Assembly: GCA_023457935.1 (NCBI GenBank)
Contig: JAEXBA010000041.1
Location: 1 to 64,000, forward strand
Direction of reading: 5' to 3'
DNA: 64,000 nt
DNA from: Bacteroidota bacterium
GTDB taxonomy: Bacteria > Bacteroidota > Bacteroidia > Flavobacteriales > Weeksellaceae
Within the stretch, counting starts at the first letter, position 1, and every line of letters starts with the position of its first letter. Of the stretch, positions 35,501 to 43,196 are shown piece by piece. Position numbers and translations under genes: made by a program. Under the pieces are notes generated by a model. That model had not been told where the DNA came from. It saw nothing but the letters and a program-made list of their open reading frames with translations, and did not search any database.

Positions 35501-35616
35501 TCTTTACACATGCTGCAGGCTCCGTTTACCCAGACAGTAGCCGGATTGGTTTGTGCCGCGATGAAACTTCCCAGGAAAAGAAGAAGTGTAAATATATTTT
35601 TTTGTAAAATGTTCAT
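32578..35616 (-). CDS. TonB-dependent receptor with three N-terminal heavy-metal-associated repeats
   Basis: 1012 residues. After a signal peptide (1-22) come three tandem HMA-like units at about 26-108, 128-209 and 236-317. Each has a CxxC (C34/C37, C135/C138, C242/C245), then GHDNEK (84, 185, 292) and then a LPxCCxYDR tail (100-108, 201-209, 309-317). A linker leads to a TonB plug (about 395-520, including LKAACCNLSESFETNA) and a 22-strand-type barrel ending in NVYMGFDVKF. Outer-membrane importer, with copper or another thiophilic metal as the inferred cargo. Most receptors of this kind lack such a triple domain. Confidence 0.88.
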   Translation of the reverse strand: MNILQKNIFTLLLFLGSFIAAQTNPATVWVNGACSMCKERIETTAKQNGATYANWNADTKILNVEFSSEKTSLDALLKKIAEVGHDNEKYKTSQSVYDGLPGCCHYDRAEEAPNKNVTSDQNPDVDNKFLVKGNCSMCKERIETTAKKAGATSAVWNAENQTLTMDFDRSKVTSSEILKKIADVGHDNEKFSAPDAVYSELPGCCLYDRTTSFLASATPNNSGHFEVAQKTAPKQFFVKGNCSSCKTRIETTALEMGARSAIWSPETQKLAVDFDESAFSSDSLLQKLAEVGHDNEKYKTSDATYAALPKCCLYDRNSKFPGEGEQVKLEGGHATNPMQFVSTSDTESKIAKREKNLEHDEHFDTSIEGVTITKVQEPTALSRKSADLTFNIGQKELLKAACCNLSESFETNATVDVSFSNAVTGTKQLKMLGLDQKYTSLTKELLPEIRGLATPYGLNFIPGRWIGGIQLTKGGSTVTNGYESITGQINTELLKFKGEPETTLNIFGDINARTEANITHTSSLSDHWSNTILLHGNGTLAKMDYNDDGFLDQPTGTQINAAYLLDYNDLDHTGWGSHFGINFVQDKRQGGQMAFNRQLDQSEQNAYGVGIDISRFHVWNKTGHVFKDKPYQSIGWMNQFTYHQQDSFFGLRDYFGKQTTYYSNLIFESILGNTNHKYKTGASFLYDKYDEDYLLQNFKRTETVPGIFFEYTLTGLKYTLVAGARADFHNLAGTQFTPRLNFKYDIAPKTILRLSAGRGFRTANIFAESQAYFASGRFIDIQQNDGEIYGLKPEIAWNYGASLQQEFNLFGNKSMIVADFFRTDFQDQVLIDLDQSPQTMAFYNLDGKSWANSFQTQWDFSPVKNFDVRLAYKFYDVQADYQDGRREVPFMAKHRGFLNLAYSTEKNDKGGLWSFDTTFNLVGRQRLPDMSSNPAEFQLPAYSDSYMTWNAQIAKDFNNNIRIYAGAENLTSYTQKNPIIDAQNPFGNYFDGGMVYAPIMPLNVYMGFDVKF

Positions 35617-35715
35617 TTATAATAAGTTAAATTAATTTTTCTGAAATAATAGAACAGCCGGAGTCTTTTCGGAATATTTCCGGAAAAGTCACAGTTGTGG
35701 CTGTCAGATAATTAA

Positions 35716-36084
35716 TTAACCTATTTTTGGCGGTTGCCAGATCTTTGAAAAGATGTCGGAAATTTCAGGCGTAACGTAAGTAAATGTTTCCTTCTGCACC
35801 TGAATTTTGGAATATGAAATCAGCGTTTCATGCGAAACCGGATAAAAGAAAGCGGCTGCGAAATGGCAGCTTGCGCAGGCTGTACACTGGTCTCCACAGG
35901 AATTCTGCTGGTTGGAGTCGTGACACGGTTTCTCTTCTTTCTGTGTTTTCTTACAGCAGTCATTCGACTGATCTGAAGATTTGCAGCACGACATTTCTGA
36001 AGACTGGGCAAAGGAAATCTGGCCAGGAAGTATAAAACTGCCCAACGCAAAAATCATCAGCAATATTTTCAGTCTTTTCGCCAT
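35716..36084 (-). CDS. Cys-rich secreted protein, candidate metal binder
   Basis: 122 residues with a signal peptide (about 1-26, ends SFAQ). The next ~50 residues hold nine Cys plus His: MSCCK, DCCKK, KPCHD, then SCGDQCTACASCH. The remainder is an ordinary folded-looking tail with FSKIWQPPKIG at the end. Lies 99 bases upstream of the HMA-TonB receptor on the same strand, which suggests a joint role in metal capture. No named family recognised. Confidence 0.8.
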   Translation of the reverse strand: MAKRLKILLMIFALGSFILPGQISFAQSSEMSCCKSSDQSNDCCKKTQKEEKPCHDSNQQNSCGDQCTACASCHFAAAFFYPVSHETLISYSKIQVQKETFTYVTPEISDIFSKIWQPPKIG

Positions 36085-36092
36085 GCGTGCTG

Positions 36093-36100
36093 CAAATTTA
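36093..36100 (-). promoter_or_regulatory. Putative -7 box of the Cys-rich gene
   Basis: Reverse strand reads TAAATTTG, 8 bases before the ATG and inside the 22-base gap after the repeat lipoprotein gene. Confidence 0.4.
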
Positions 36101-36106
36101 TGAATT

Positions 36107-36778
36107 TTATTTTAGAGGCGCTCCCACGGCGATATCGCATCGGTGCCCCGGCTCGCCATGTGCCGGATTTACTGCAAGCGCTTTGCCGTTTGCATCCAAT
36201 GCCGGTGTACTGGGCGCTGCAACCGTTGCCGGAAGAGGTTTGCTCGCTGTTGTTACTGTCTGTGCAGGAGTCGGCGGCGTGGAAGTGTTTCCTGCCGGAC
36301 TGTTCAGCGGTGCGCCAACCGCAATATCACATCTGTGTCCCGGTTCACCGTGTGGTGGATTCATGCCCGGAGCCGTCTTTTGTTGTGCGGATGTTGTTGC
36401 CGGTTGCATTTCAGTAGGATTAATGGTAATCGGTTGTGATGGAGTTGCCTGTACAGTGTTTGAAGCGGTATTTCCTGCCGGCATATTCAATGGTGCTCCA
36501 ACAGGAATATCGCAGCGGTGTCCCGGTTTTCCGTGTTCCGGATTCAGTGCAGTTCCCGGAGTCACAGCAGCTGAATTCTGGTTGCCAACCTGTACGGTAT
36601 TGCCGGTTGCAGGCGCTGTGGAACCTGAAGGAAGCAGCATGCTTGTTGCAGAATTTTTAGCCTGAGCTGATGTGTTTGTGGTAGTTCCCACGCCTTCAAT
36701 ATGAGTTGCTTTTGCCTCTTTCTTACAGGAAAACGTAATAAAAGCAGTAGCAAGAAGAAGAATATTCAGTTTTTTCAT
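36107..36778 (-). CDS. Lipoprotein with three HGxPGHRCD repeats
   Basis: 223 residues: lipobox ITFSC (Cys18) then a Pro/Thr/Ala-rich linker that carries three near-identical 20-residue motifs at residues 79-98, 140-159 and 204-223. Each reads NPxHGxPGHRCDIxVGAPL with His-x4-His-x-Cys spacing (H82/H87/C89; H143/H148/C150; H207/H212/C214). The last motif is the very C-terminus. Such short His/Cys motifs on a flexible surface-type linker suggest metal (copper) binding. No named domain recognised. First gene of the metal cluster. Confidence 0.8.
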   Translation of the reverse strand: MKKLNILLLATAFITFSCKKEAKATHIEGVGTTTNTSAQAKNSATSMLLPSGSTAPATGNTVQVGNQNSAAVTPGTALNPEHGKPGHRCDIPVGAPLNMPAGNTASNTVQATPSQPITINPTEMQPATTSAQQKTAPGMNPPHGEPGHRCDIAVGAPLNSPAGNTSTPPTPAQTVTTASKPLPATVAAPSTPALDANGKALAVNPAHGEPGHRCDIAVGAPLK

Positions 36779-36797
36779 TATATTTTTTGTTAGAATA

Positions 36798-36805
36798 CAA
36801 AAATA
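36798..36805 (-). promoter_or_regulatory. Putative -7 box of the metal cluster
   Basis: Reverse strand reads TATTTTTG, 19 bases before the repeat lipoprotein ATG. Confidence 0.5.
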
Positions 36806-36860
36806 GCAAATTCAAAAGTAATGAATCTGCTATTATGATGTGTTCAGTCTATTTTAGCGA

Positions 36861-37547
36861 TCAGTTTTTAACCAGAAGCCGGAAACCTTCACCATGAACG
36901 TTAATAATTTCCAAACCTTCATCATCTTTCAGAAGTTTACGCAGTTTTGCGATGTAAACATCCATACTTCTTGCGGTAAAGTAATTTTCTTTTTTCCAGA
37001 TTTTCCTTAAAGCCAGATCTCTCGGCATAAAGTCGTTTCTGTGAAGACAAAGCAATTTCAGAAGTTCATTTTCCTTTGGTGAAAGCTTGTACTCGTTGTC
37101 ATGCACGCGAAGCTGTCTCAGCATCGAATCGAAAAAGATATTGGAAATCTTGAACTGTTCCTGCTCTTCGCTTTCCATAGTGGCGCTTCTCTGAAGGATG
37201 GCTTTTATTTTATACAGAAGAAGCTCAGTATCAAATGGTTTTGTTATGTAATCGTCGGCCCCTATCTGGTAGCCTTTCAGAATGTCTTCACGCAGATTTT
37301 TTGCGGTAAGGAAGATAATCGGTGTGTTTTTATCAATCTTTTTCACATCTTCAGCGAGGGAAAAACCGTCTTTCTTCGGCATCATCACATCAAAAATGCA
37401 GATGTCGAATTCGTTTTCCGTAAATTCTTTCAAGCCCTGTTCGCCGTCGGTAGCCAGGGTAACTTCAAAATTATTGATGGTTAAATAATCTTTGAGTACA
37501 GCTCCGAAACTCTGGTCGTCTTCTACTAATAAGATTCTGTTGCTCAT
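36861..37547 (-). CDS. OmpR-type response regulator
   Basis: 228 residues. Receiver domain with phospho-acceptor D53 (CIFDVMMPKKDG) and conserved TKPF near 103, then a winged-helix OmpR/PhoB DNA-binding domain ending in the IINVHGEGFRLLV block. It lies 38 bases after the histidine kinase, so it is its partner. Resembles the RprY-type regulators of Bacteroidota. It abuts the metal cluster, but the regulon cannot be read from sequence. Confidence 0.93.
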   Translation of the reverse strand: MSNRILLVEDDQSFGAVLKDYLTINNFEVTLATDGEQGLKEFTENEFDICIFDVMMPKKDGFSLAEDVKKIDKNTPIIFLTAKNLREDILKGYQIGADDYITKPFDTELLLYKIKAILQRSATMESEEQEQFKISNIFFDSMLRQLRVHDNEYKLSPKENELLKLLCLHRNDFMPRDLALRKIWKKENYFTARSMDVYIAKLRKLLKDDEGLEIINVHGEGFRLLVKN

Positions 37548-37585
37548 ATATTTTGTTTTTAGTTTAAATGTTTATGATTCTGTTT

Positions 37586-39133
37586 CTAATGATTCATCGG
37601 AATTTTCAGCGTGAATGTTGATCCTTTGCCTTTATGGGAGTCTACCAAAATGTGGCCTTTGTGCAGTTCAATAATTTTCTTCACATAAGACAGACCGAGG
37701 CCCTGCCCCTTCACATTATGGATGTTTCCGGTTTCTTCACGGAAGAATTTTTCGAAGATTTTCTTCCTGTTGTCGTTTTCCATTCCCATTCCTTTATCGG
37801 AAATTTCGATCACATAAAAATTGCCTTCATTTTTGGTTCTTACTTTAATCTGAGGTGTTTCCGGCGAATATTTGTTGGCATTGTCGAGCAGATTGATCAG
37901 CGCGTTGGAAAGGTGAAATTCATCTACTTTGAAATTATATTTGGGAGCTTCAAACTCCTGCGTAAGCGTTCCGTTCCGCTGTGCAACAATAAGCCCGAAA
38001 GATTCTGAAATCTTCTTAATCAGTTCGCGGACATTGGTTTCCTTCAGGAAAAGCTGTACTTCATTCCGTTCAAGCTTACTCATGTTCAGAACATTTTCCA
38101 CCTGTTTTTTCATCCTCAGGTTTTCCTGTTTGATGAGCCCGGAATAATACTTCACTTTTTCCGGATTGGTAGCAATCTTGTCATTCGCCAAAGAGTCGGT
38201 TGCCACAGAAATGGTTGCCAGAGGTGTTTTGAATTCATGCGACATATTGTTGATGAAATCGGTCTTCACTTCTGCAATTTTCTTCTGACGCATCATATAA
38301 TTGATGGAAATAATGTAGATACCCAGAATCGTCAGCAACGACATGAACGTTCCCAGAAGCATCGGCAGGTTATTTTTGGCAAGCGAATAATCCTTTCTTG
38401 GAAAAACGAGCGCTAAAGTATATAAAGTACGGTCTTTACTGTCGGTAAAAAGCGGATAGGAATAGCTGTCGCCGCTGTTTTCGTTTATATAGGTATCATT
38501 GGAAATGGCGGTGAGTTTTCTGGTTTTATCAAGTACGCCGTAACCGAATTTGGTATCAATTCCCTTTAAAGCAAGTTCTCTGTCCAAAACAGAGTCCAGG
38601 ATTTTTGCGTCAACGCGTTTGTTGATGGCAAGGTTGGTTGCGTTAAGTTTGGCAAACTCCCGGAAATTGAATTCGCCGCTCTCAATGGAAGTATTCAGTT
38701 CCGAAGTCAGCGGTGTTGGCGCATCGTCTTTCTTACGGATTTTGGTGATTGCCTCATCGGTATACATTTTTGTAACCTTGAGACTGTCGCCTTTTTGGGA
38801 AATCGGAATATCCTGCTTTTCAATAATGTTTTTGTAAGTGGTAATCTGTCTTTTGCTGGCCGAATCTTCAACGGTCTGAATCATCGTGAGCGACGGCTGG
38901 TTTCCGTTTTTTACAGCTTCCTTGTCGAAATCTTTGTACTGTTCGTAATATTTTTCAATTTCGATATCACTGATTTTTTTTGAAGTTTCTTCCAAAGCTG
39001 CGTGAACCTTGTTGGAAAAATCCTGCTCCAAAGCGCCGTAATAACCTTTCAGCCAATAGAATTGCAAAGCGACGAAAACAATTAATGAAATCGTCATAAA
39101 CACAGATATAATCGGGATGAATTTATTGTTCAT
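37586..39133 (-). CDS. Sensor histidine kinase
   Basis: 515 residues. N-terminal membrane segment (about 8-28), a periplasmic sensor region, and a second membrane segment (about 258-280, PMLLGTFMSLLTILGIYIISI). Then the H-box NMSHEFKTPLATIS, N-box ALINLLDNANKYS, and G-boxes ISDKGMGM and GQGLGLSYVKKI. Two-gene unit with the response regulator. The sensed signal is unknown. Confidence 0.94.
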   Translation of the reverse strand: MNNKFIPIISVFMTISLIVFVALQFYWLKGYYGALEQDFSNKVHAALEETSKKISDIEIEKYYEQYKDFDKEAVKNGNQPSLTMIQTVEDSASKRQITTYKNIIEKQDIPISQKGDSLKVTKMYTDEAITKIRKKDDAPTPLTSELNTSIESGEFNFREFAKLNATNLAINKRVDAKILDSVLDRELALKGIDTKFGYGVLDKTRKLTAISNDTYINENSGDSYSYPLFTDSKDRTLYTLALVFPRKDYSLAKNNLPMLLGTFMSLLTILGIYIISINYMMRQKKIAEVKTDFINNMSHEFKTPLATISVATDSLANDKIATNPEKVKYYSGLIKQENLRMKKQVENVLNMSKLERNEVQLFLKETNVRELIKKISESFGLIVAQRNGTLTQEFEAPKYNFKVDEFHLSNALINLLDNANKYSPETPQIKVRTKNEGNFYVIEISDKGMGMENDNRKKIFEKFFREETGNIHNVKGQGLGLSYVKKIIELHKGHILVDSHKGKGSTFTLKIPMNH

Positions 39134-39187
39134 CAGATAATTTTTGACTTTGAAATGTTAAAATTAATCATTTTAAGAATATACAAA

Positions 39188-39219
39188 CAAAAAATGCACC
39201 TTTTTATTGTGCATTTTGT
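39188..39219. terminator. Intrinsic terminator downstream of the oligopeptidase unit
   Basis: AAAATGCAC (39191-39199) pairs with GTGCATTTT (39209-39217) around a 9-base loop, with flanking A and T tracts. Confidence 0.8.
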
Positions 39220-39249
39220 CTTAAAAAACTGATTTTTAACGTAATATTT

Positions 39250-39618
39250 TTAATCAATAAGCGCGAGAGTCGCTTCATCAAACAGATTTTCGTCTATAAA
39301 GTACTGAATAACAGCTTTTTTCATCAGAATCTGCTGTTCGTTGGGCTTCAATTCCGGCAATTGCTGAAGTTCTTCAAAGTGGGGAAAACCGTCCGGATCA
39401 TATTCGGTAAAACGGTAATATCCAAAGGGTTCCAGTAAACGGCAAACGGCAATATGAATCAGATTGACCTTGTCGTCTTTTGTATATTTCTGCTTTCCGC
39501 CGCCCAGTTCCTGAACGCCAATCAGAAAAAGAATCGTTTCAATCGGAACATTTTTCTCGGTCTGAAAATTTTCTTCAAAAAACTGTTCTACTTTTTTCCA
39601 AAGTTCTGCTTCTGTCAT
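39250..39618 (-). CDS. Conserved small protein of unknown function
   Basis: 122 residues, acidic, predicted soluble helical: MTEAELWKKVEQFFEENF, ETILFLIGVQELGGGKQ, then HIAVCRLLEPFGYYRFTEYD. The ATG overlaps the end of the oligopeptidase gene by 4 bases, so it is translationally coupled to it. No family recognised; the clean domain-like pattern and coupling support a real gene. Confidence 0.78.
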   Translation of the reverse strand: MTEAELWKKVEQFFEENFQTEKNVPIETILFLIGVQELGGGKQKYTKDDKVNLIHIAVCRLLEPFGYYRFTEYDPDGFPHFEELQQLPELKPNEQQILMKKAVIQYFIDENLFDEATLALID

Positions 39619-41663
39619 GCTGTAATGTTTTCCAGTTTGAATAAAAATGCAAATTCCAGCGCATCTTCCTTTAAGCTTTCGAATCTGCCGCTCGCGCCGC
39701 CGTGTCCGGAACTCATATCAGTCTTGAAAATCAGGATGTTGCTGTCGGTTTTCAGTTCGCGCAGCTTGGCTGTCCATTTCGCAGGTTCCCAGTACTGAAC
39801 CTGAGAGTCGTGAAATCCTGTGGTAATCAGAGTGTTGGGATAATTTTTCTTTTCAATATTGTCATATGGCGAATAGGACTTCATATAACGGTAATATTCG
39901 CGGTCTTTTGGGTTGCCCCATTCTTCAAATTCACCGGTTGTTAAAGGAATTGTCTCATCAAGCATTGTCGTCACAACGTCAACAAAAGGAACCTGCGCAA
40001 CGATTCCGTTGAACAGTTCCGGTTCAAGATTCATTACTGTTCCCATCAGCATTCCGCCTGCGCTTCCGCCCATCGCATAAATATGTTTTGAAGACGTGTA
40101 GTTTTCGGAAATAAGAAATTTTGCAGCATCAATAAAATCGTAAAAAGTATTCTTCTTGAAGAGCATTTTTCCTTCCTCGTACCATTCCCTACCCAAATAT
40201 TCCCCGCCGCGGATGTGCGCAATGGCATAAATAAATCCACGGTCTAAAAGCGATAGTCTTACATTCGAAAAACTGGCATCAACGGTATGTCCGTAGCTTC
40301 CGTAACCGTACAAAAGCAGCGGAGTTTCAGAAGATTTTTTGGTGTTTTTGTGATAAACAAGTGAAACCGGAATCTTTGACTTTCGGTCTCGCGAGTTGGC
40401 CCATATTCTTTCTGAAACATAATTTTCCGAACTGAATTTCCCGCCAAGAACTTCCTGCTGTTTCAGTAAAACAGTTGTTTTTTCCTTCATGTCATACTCG
40501 AAAGTAGAACTTGGACAGGTGAGCGAAGTGTAACCGTAACGAAGTTTTTGAGTATCAAATTCCAGATTGATTCCGATAAAAGCCGCATAGGCCGGATCCG
40601 AAAACGGTAGATAATGTTCTGTTCCACCGTTATTTTCAATAATTCTGATCTGAAGAAGACCTTCCTTGCGCTCTTCGAGCACAAGATAATTTTCGAAAAT
40701 CTCAAAACCTTCAAGCAGAATTTCCTTTCTGTGCGGAATAACGTCTTCCCAGTTTTCCAAACCACAGTTTTTAACCTTCGTCTTTACCAGTTTGAAATTG
40801 GTGGCGTCATCCGCATTTGTAATGATGTAGAATTCATCTTTGTAGTGTTCTACGGAATATTCAAGATCTTCAGTTCTTGGCTGAATTACTTTCCATTCTG
40901 CGTCAACATCTTCTGCGGGTATGAAATGATGTTCGTCTGAAGTCGAGCTGGAAGAAGCGATGAAAATGTATTTCAGACTTTTCGTTTTGAAAACGTTGAC
41001 ATCAAAACCGTCGTCTTTTTCATGAAAAACCAGTTGATCCTGCTCTTCGGAAGTTCCAAGTTTGTGAAGATAAACCTGAAATGCGCGAAGCGAATCATCT
41101 TTCCTTATATAATAGATGTGCTGATTGTCGTTCGCCCAAACCGCTTTTCCGGTACAGTTGCTGATTTCATCGGCATAAATTTCACCTGTTTTAAGATTCT
41201 TGAAGTGAATCGTGTAAATTCTCCGCCCGATTTTATCATCGGAATAACTCGCAATCTCATTGTTCGGGCTCACGGTTATACTTCCGATCTCGAAAAATTT
41301 CTCGCCTTCCGCAAGAATATTGGCATCAATCAGAATTTCCTCTTCATTGTCCAGCGACTGAAATTTTCTGGTGAAAATCGGATACTCCTTTCCTTCCTCG
41401 TAGCGAACAATATACCAATACTGGTTGAAAAAATACGGCAGCGACTGATCATCTTTCTTGTAGCGCGCCTTCATTTCCTCGAAAAGTTCTTCCTGAAATT
41501 TCTCCGTGTCTTTCATGATGAAGTCACAGTAAGCGTTTTCAGCTTCAAGGTATTCCTTAACTTCGGGGTTTTCCCGCTCGTTCATCCAGAAATAACTGTC
41601 GGAGCGCTGATCGCCGTGAATTTCAAGTATTTTATCTGTTTTTTTTGCTATTGGGGGCTGCAT
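39615..41663 (-). CDS. Oligopeptidase B-like S9A peptidase
   Basis: 682-residue prolyl-oligopeptidase-family serine peptidase without signal peptide. Seven-blade propeller domain at the N-terminus, then an alpha/beta-hydrolase domain with the nucleophile elbow GGSAGGMLMG, the Asp region TGFHDSQVQYWEP and the His in SSGHGGASGRF. Oligopeptidase B enzymes cleave short peptides after basic residues. Own promoter, with the 122-residue gene behind it. Confidence 0.93.
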   Translation of the reverse strand: MQPPIAKKTDKILEIHGDQRSDSYFWMNERENPEVKEYLEAENAYCDFIMKDTEKFQEELFEEMKARYKKDDQSLPYFFNQYWYIVRYEEGKEYPIFTRKFQSLDNEEEILIDANILAEGEKFFEIGSITVSPNNEIASYSDDKIGRRIYTIHFKNLKTGEIYADEISNCTGKAVWANDNQHIYYIRKDDSLRAFQVYLHKLGTSEEQDQLVFHEKDDGFDVNVFKTKSLKYIFIASSSSTSDEHHFIPAEDVDAEWKVIQPRTEDLEYSVEHYKDEFYIITNADDATNFKLVKTKVKNCGLENWEDVIPHRKEILLEGFEIFENYLVLEERKEGLLQIRIIENNGGTEHYLPFSDPAYAAFIGINLEFDTQKLRYGYTSLTCPSSTFEYDMKEKTTVLLKQQEVLGGKFSSENYVSERIWANSRDRKSKIPVSLVYHKNTKKSSETPLLLYGYGSYGHTVDASFSNVRLSLLDRGFIYAIAHIRGGEYLGREWYEEGKMLFKKNTFYDFIDAAKFLISENYTSSKHIYAMGGSAGGMLMGTVMNLEPELFNGIVAQVPFVDVVTTMLDETIPLTTGEFEEWGNPKDREYYRYMKSYSPYDNIEKKNYPNTLITTGFHDSQVQYWEPAKWTAKLRELKTDSNILIFKTDMSSGHGGASGRFESLKEDALEFAFLFKLENITA

Positions 41664-41679
41664 TTTTCTGTAAAAAGAT

Positions 41680-41687
41680 CAAATTTA
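41680..41687 (-). promoter_or_regulatory. Putative -7 box of the oligopeptidase unit
   Basis: Reverse strand reads TAAATTTG, 16 bases before the ATG. Confidence 0.5.
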
Positions 41688-41691
41688 TAAA

Positions 41692-41728
41692 TAAAAAACC
41701 ATCTTTCCGGTGAAGGAAAAGACGGTCT
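41692..41728 (-). terminator. Terminator of the DUF4271-hemD-like unit
   Basis: On the reverse strand ACCGTCTTT pairs with AAAGATGGT (one G.U pair), then TTTTTTAT follows (stem spans 41698-41726). Confidence 0.75.
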
Positions 41729-41751
41729 TAATTTTGTTTTTATGGTGAACC

Positions 41752-42492
41752 TTACTTATTAAGGTTACGGATGTATTTTTCAATGGCCATCGTCATCGAA
41801 GGTGTTTCTTTGCTTGGCGCCATTACGTCAACTCTGAATCCTGCTTCTTCTGCTGCGTTCTGAGTGGTGTTTCCGAAAACAGCAATTTTGGTTTCGCCCT
41901 GTTTGAAATCGTCAAAATTCTGCTTTAAAGAACGGATTCCCTGCGGACTGAAGAAAACCAGCATGTCATATTCCATCACTTTGATATCGGAAAGATCTGA
42001 GCATACAGTTCTGTACATAATCGCACGTGTCCAGTCTACATTGGCTTTGTCGAGCGTTGCAGGAATGTCCGGGCTCATCACATCAGAAGTAGGAATGAGG
42101 TATTTTTCCGAAGGATATTTCTTGAAAAGAGCAGCAAGATCAGCGAAGTTTTTCTCTCCGAACGCAATTTTTCTCTTTCTGTACACAATGTGTTTCTGCA
42201 GATAGTTGGCTACAGCTTCGCTCTGGCAGATGTAGCGCATCGTATCCGGAACTGTGAAACGCATTTCTTCAGCCAGACGGAAATAATGATCAATTGCATT
42301 TTTGCTGGTGAAAATTATTCCGGTGTATTGAGAAAGGTCAATTTTTTGGGTTCTCAGCTCTTTGTTGTCTACTCCTTCAACATGAATAAAAGGCCTGAAA
42401 TCTATCCTGATTTTTTCCTTCTTTGCAATTTCCATGTACGGAGAAGATTCGTTAGGAGCGGGCTGTGATACCAGTATGGACTTAATTTTCAT
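41752..42492 (-). CDS. Second uroporphyrinogen-III synthase-like protein
   Basis: 246 residues of the HemD fold: ILVSQPAPNESSPYMEIAKK at the start, TGIIFTSKNAIDHYF (about 58-72), MLVFFSPQGIRSLKQNF (about 177-193) and IAVFGNTTQNAAEEAG (about 203-218). It is clearly related to but distinct from the operon copy at 2612. It follows DUF4271 by 21 bases. It could be the true synthase, a redundant copy or a protein with a changed job. Confidence 0.82.
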   Translation of the reverse strand: MKIKSILVSQPAPNESSPYMEIAKKEKIRIDFRPFIHVEGVDNKELRTQKIDLSQYTGIIFTSKNAIDHYFRLAEEMRFTVPDTMRYICQSEAVANYLQKHIVYRKRKIAFGEKNFADLAALFKKYPSEKYLIPTSDVMSPDIPATLDKANVDWTRAIMYRTVCSDLSDIKVMEYDMLVFFSPQGIRSLKQNFDDFKQGETKIAVFGNTTQNAAEEAGFRVDVMAPSKETPSMTMAIEKYIRNLNK

Positions 42493-42513
42493 TCTAAATT
42501 TTGTATTTTCTGT

Positions 42514-43182
42514 CTAAAAAAACAAGACTTTCCAAAGCAGTAAAACGGGTACTATTTGGAGGGTGCAAATATACAAAAATTTATAATACCATTGTTGTGG
42601 TAAAACGCGGTTTCTGTGTAAAAGGTAATAAACGGTTTTGAATACAAATGCCGCAGCGAAAAAAACAGTGTAAATGCTGAACATCAGTCGCTTATCGACG
42701 CCCAGATAATAATGAACAACAAGGGCGACAAGCAGAATCAGCGACAGCACAAAGTAGAATCTGGTGTTCGTGAAATAGAAAACGGCCCACTTTTTCTGAT
42801 TGCCGGTTGCCTGGAAAAATACGAAACCAAGCAGTGCCCTCACCATATAAAAAAGCAGCAGGCAGAAAAGCGTATAACCGTATTTATTCAGTTCAAATCC
42901 TAAGGGATGAAAATCTGAAATTATTTTCGGAACAACAGGAATGTACTGCGATATTAAAGCGGCCATCGCCATGCAGAATACAGCCGACGTAATTACCCAG
43001 CTTACAAAACCGTTACTGGAATCGGCAAAACCCTGAAGCAGAAACTCCCTGATATTCGAATCGCGCTGCAGCGAAATCATCATAAAAAGGAGAAGCGCAA
43101 CGCAGGCGATTAGCACGAAAATTACCCAATCGGTATTTTCGGTTAGTCTTACTTTGTTTGCAAAGAGCAAAGCTGAAATCAA
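42514..43182 (-). CDS. DUF4271 family membrane protein
   Basis: About 222 residues with six or seven hydrophobic segments and no catalytic motif visible. DUF4271 proteins are Bacteroidota-specific and, as far as I recall, usually lie next to a HemD-like gene, as here. The start is a TTG at 43182, 14 bases after the -7 box; no ATG fits the frame near it. First gene of the two-gene unit. Confidence 0.82.
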   Translation of the reverse strand: MISALLFANKVRLTENTDWVIFVLIACVALLLFMMISLQRDSNIREFLLQGFADSSNGFVSWVITSAVFCMAMAALISQYIPVVPKIISDFHPLGFELNKYGYTLFCLLLFYMVRALLGFVFFQATGNQKKWAVFYFTNTRFYFVLSLILLVALVVHYYLGVDKRLMFSIYTVFFAAAFVFKTVYYLLHRNRVLPQQWYYKFLYICTLQIVPVLLLWKVLFF

Positions 43183-43196
43183 AGGTATATTTTTTG

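Noticed and set aside
36110..36544. Possible CRISPR or tandem DNA repeat
   Set aside because: Three spaced similar 60-base units encode a conserved peptide motif in frame; spacers are coding linkers of unequal length.
36087..36665. Long forward frame antisense to the repeat lipoprotein
   Set aside because: Its Pro/Ala/Gly repeats are only the mirror of the three HGxPGHRCD copies. The reverse frame has a lipobox and conserved motifs.
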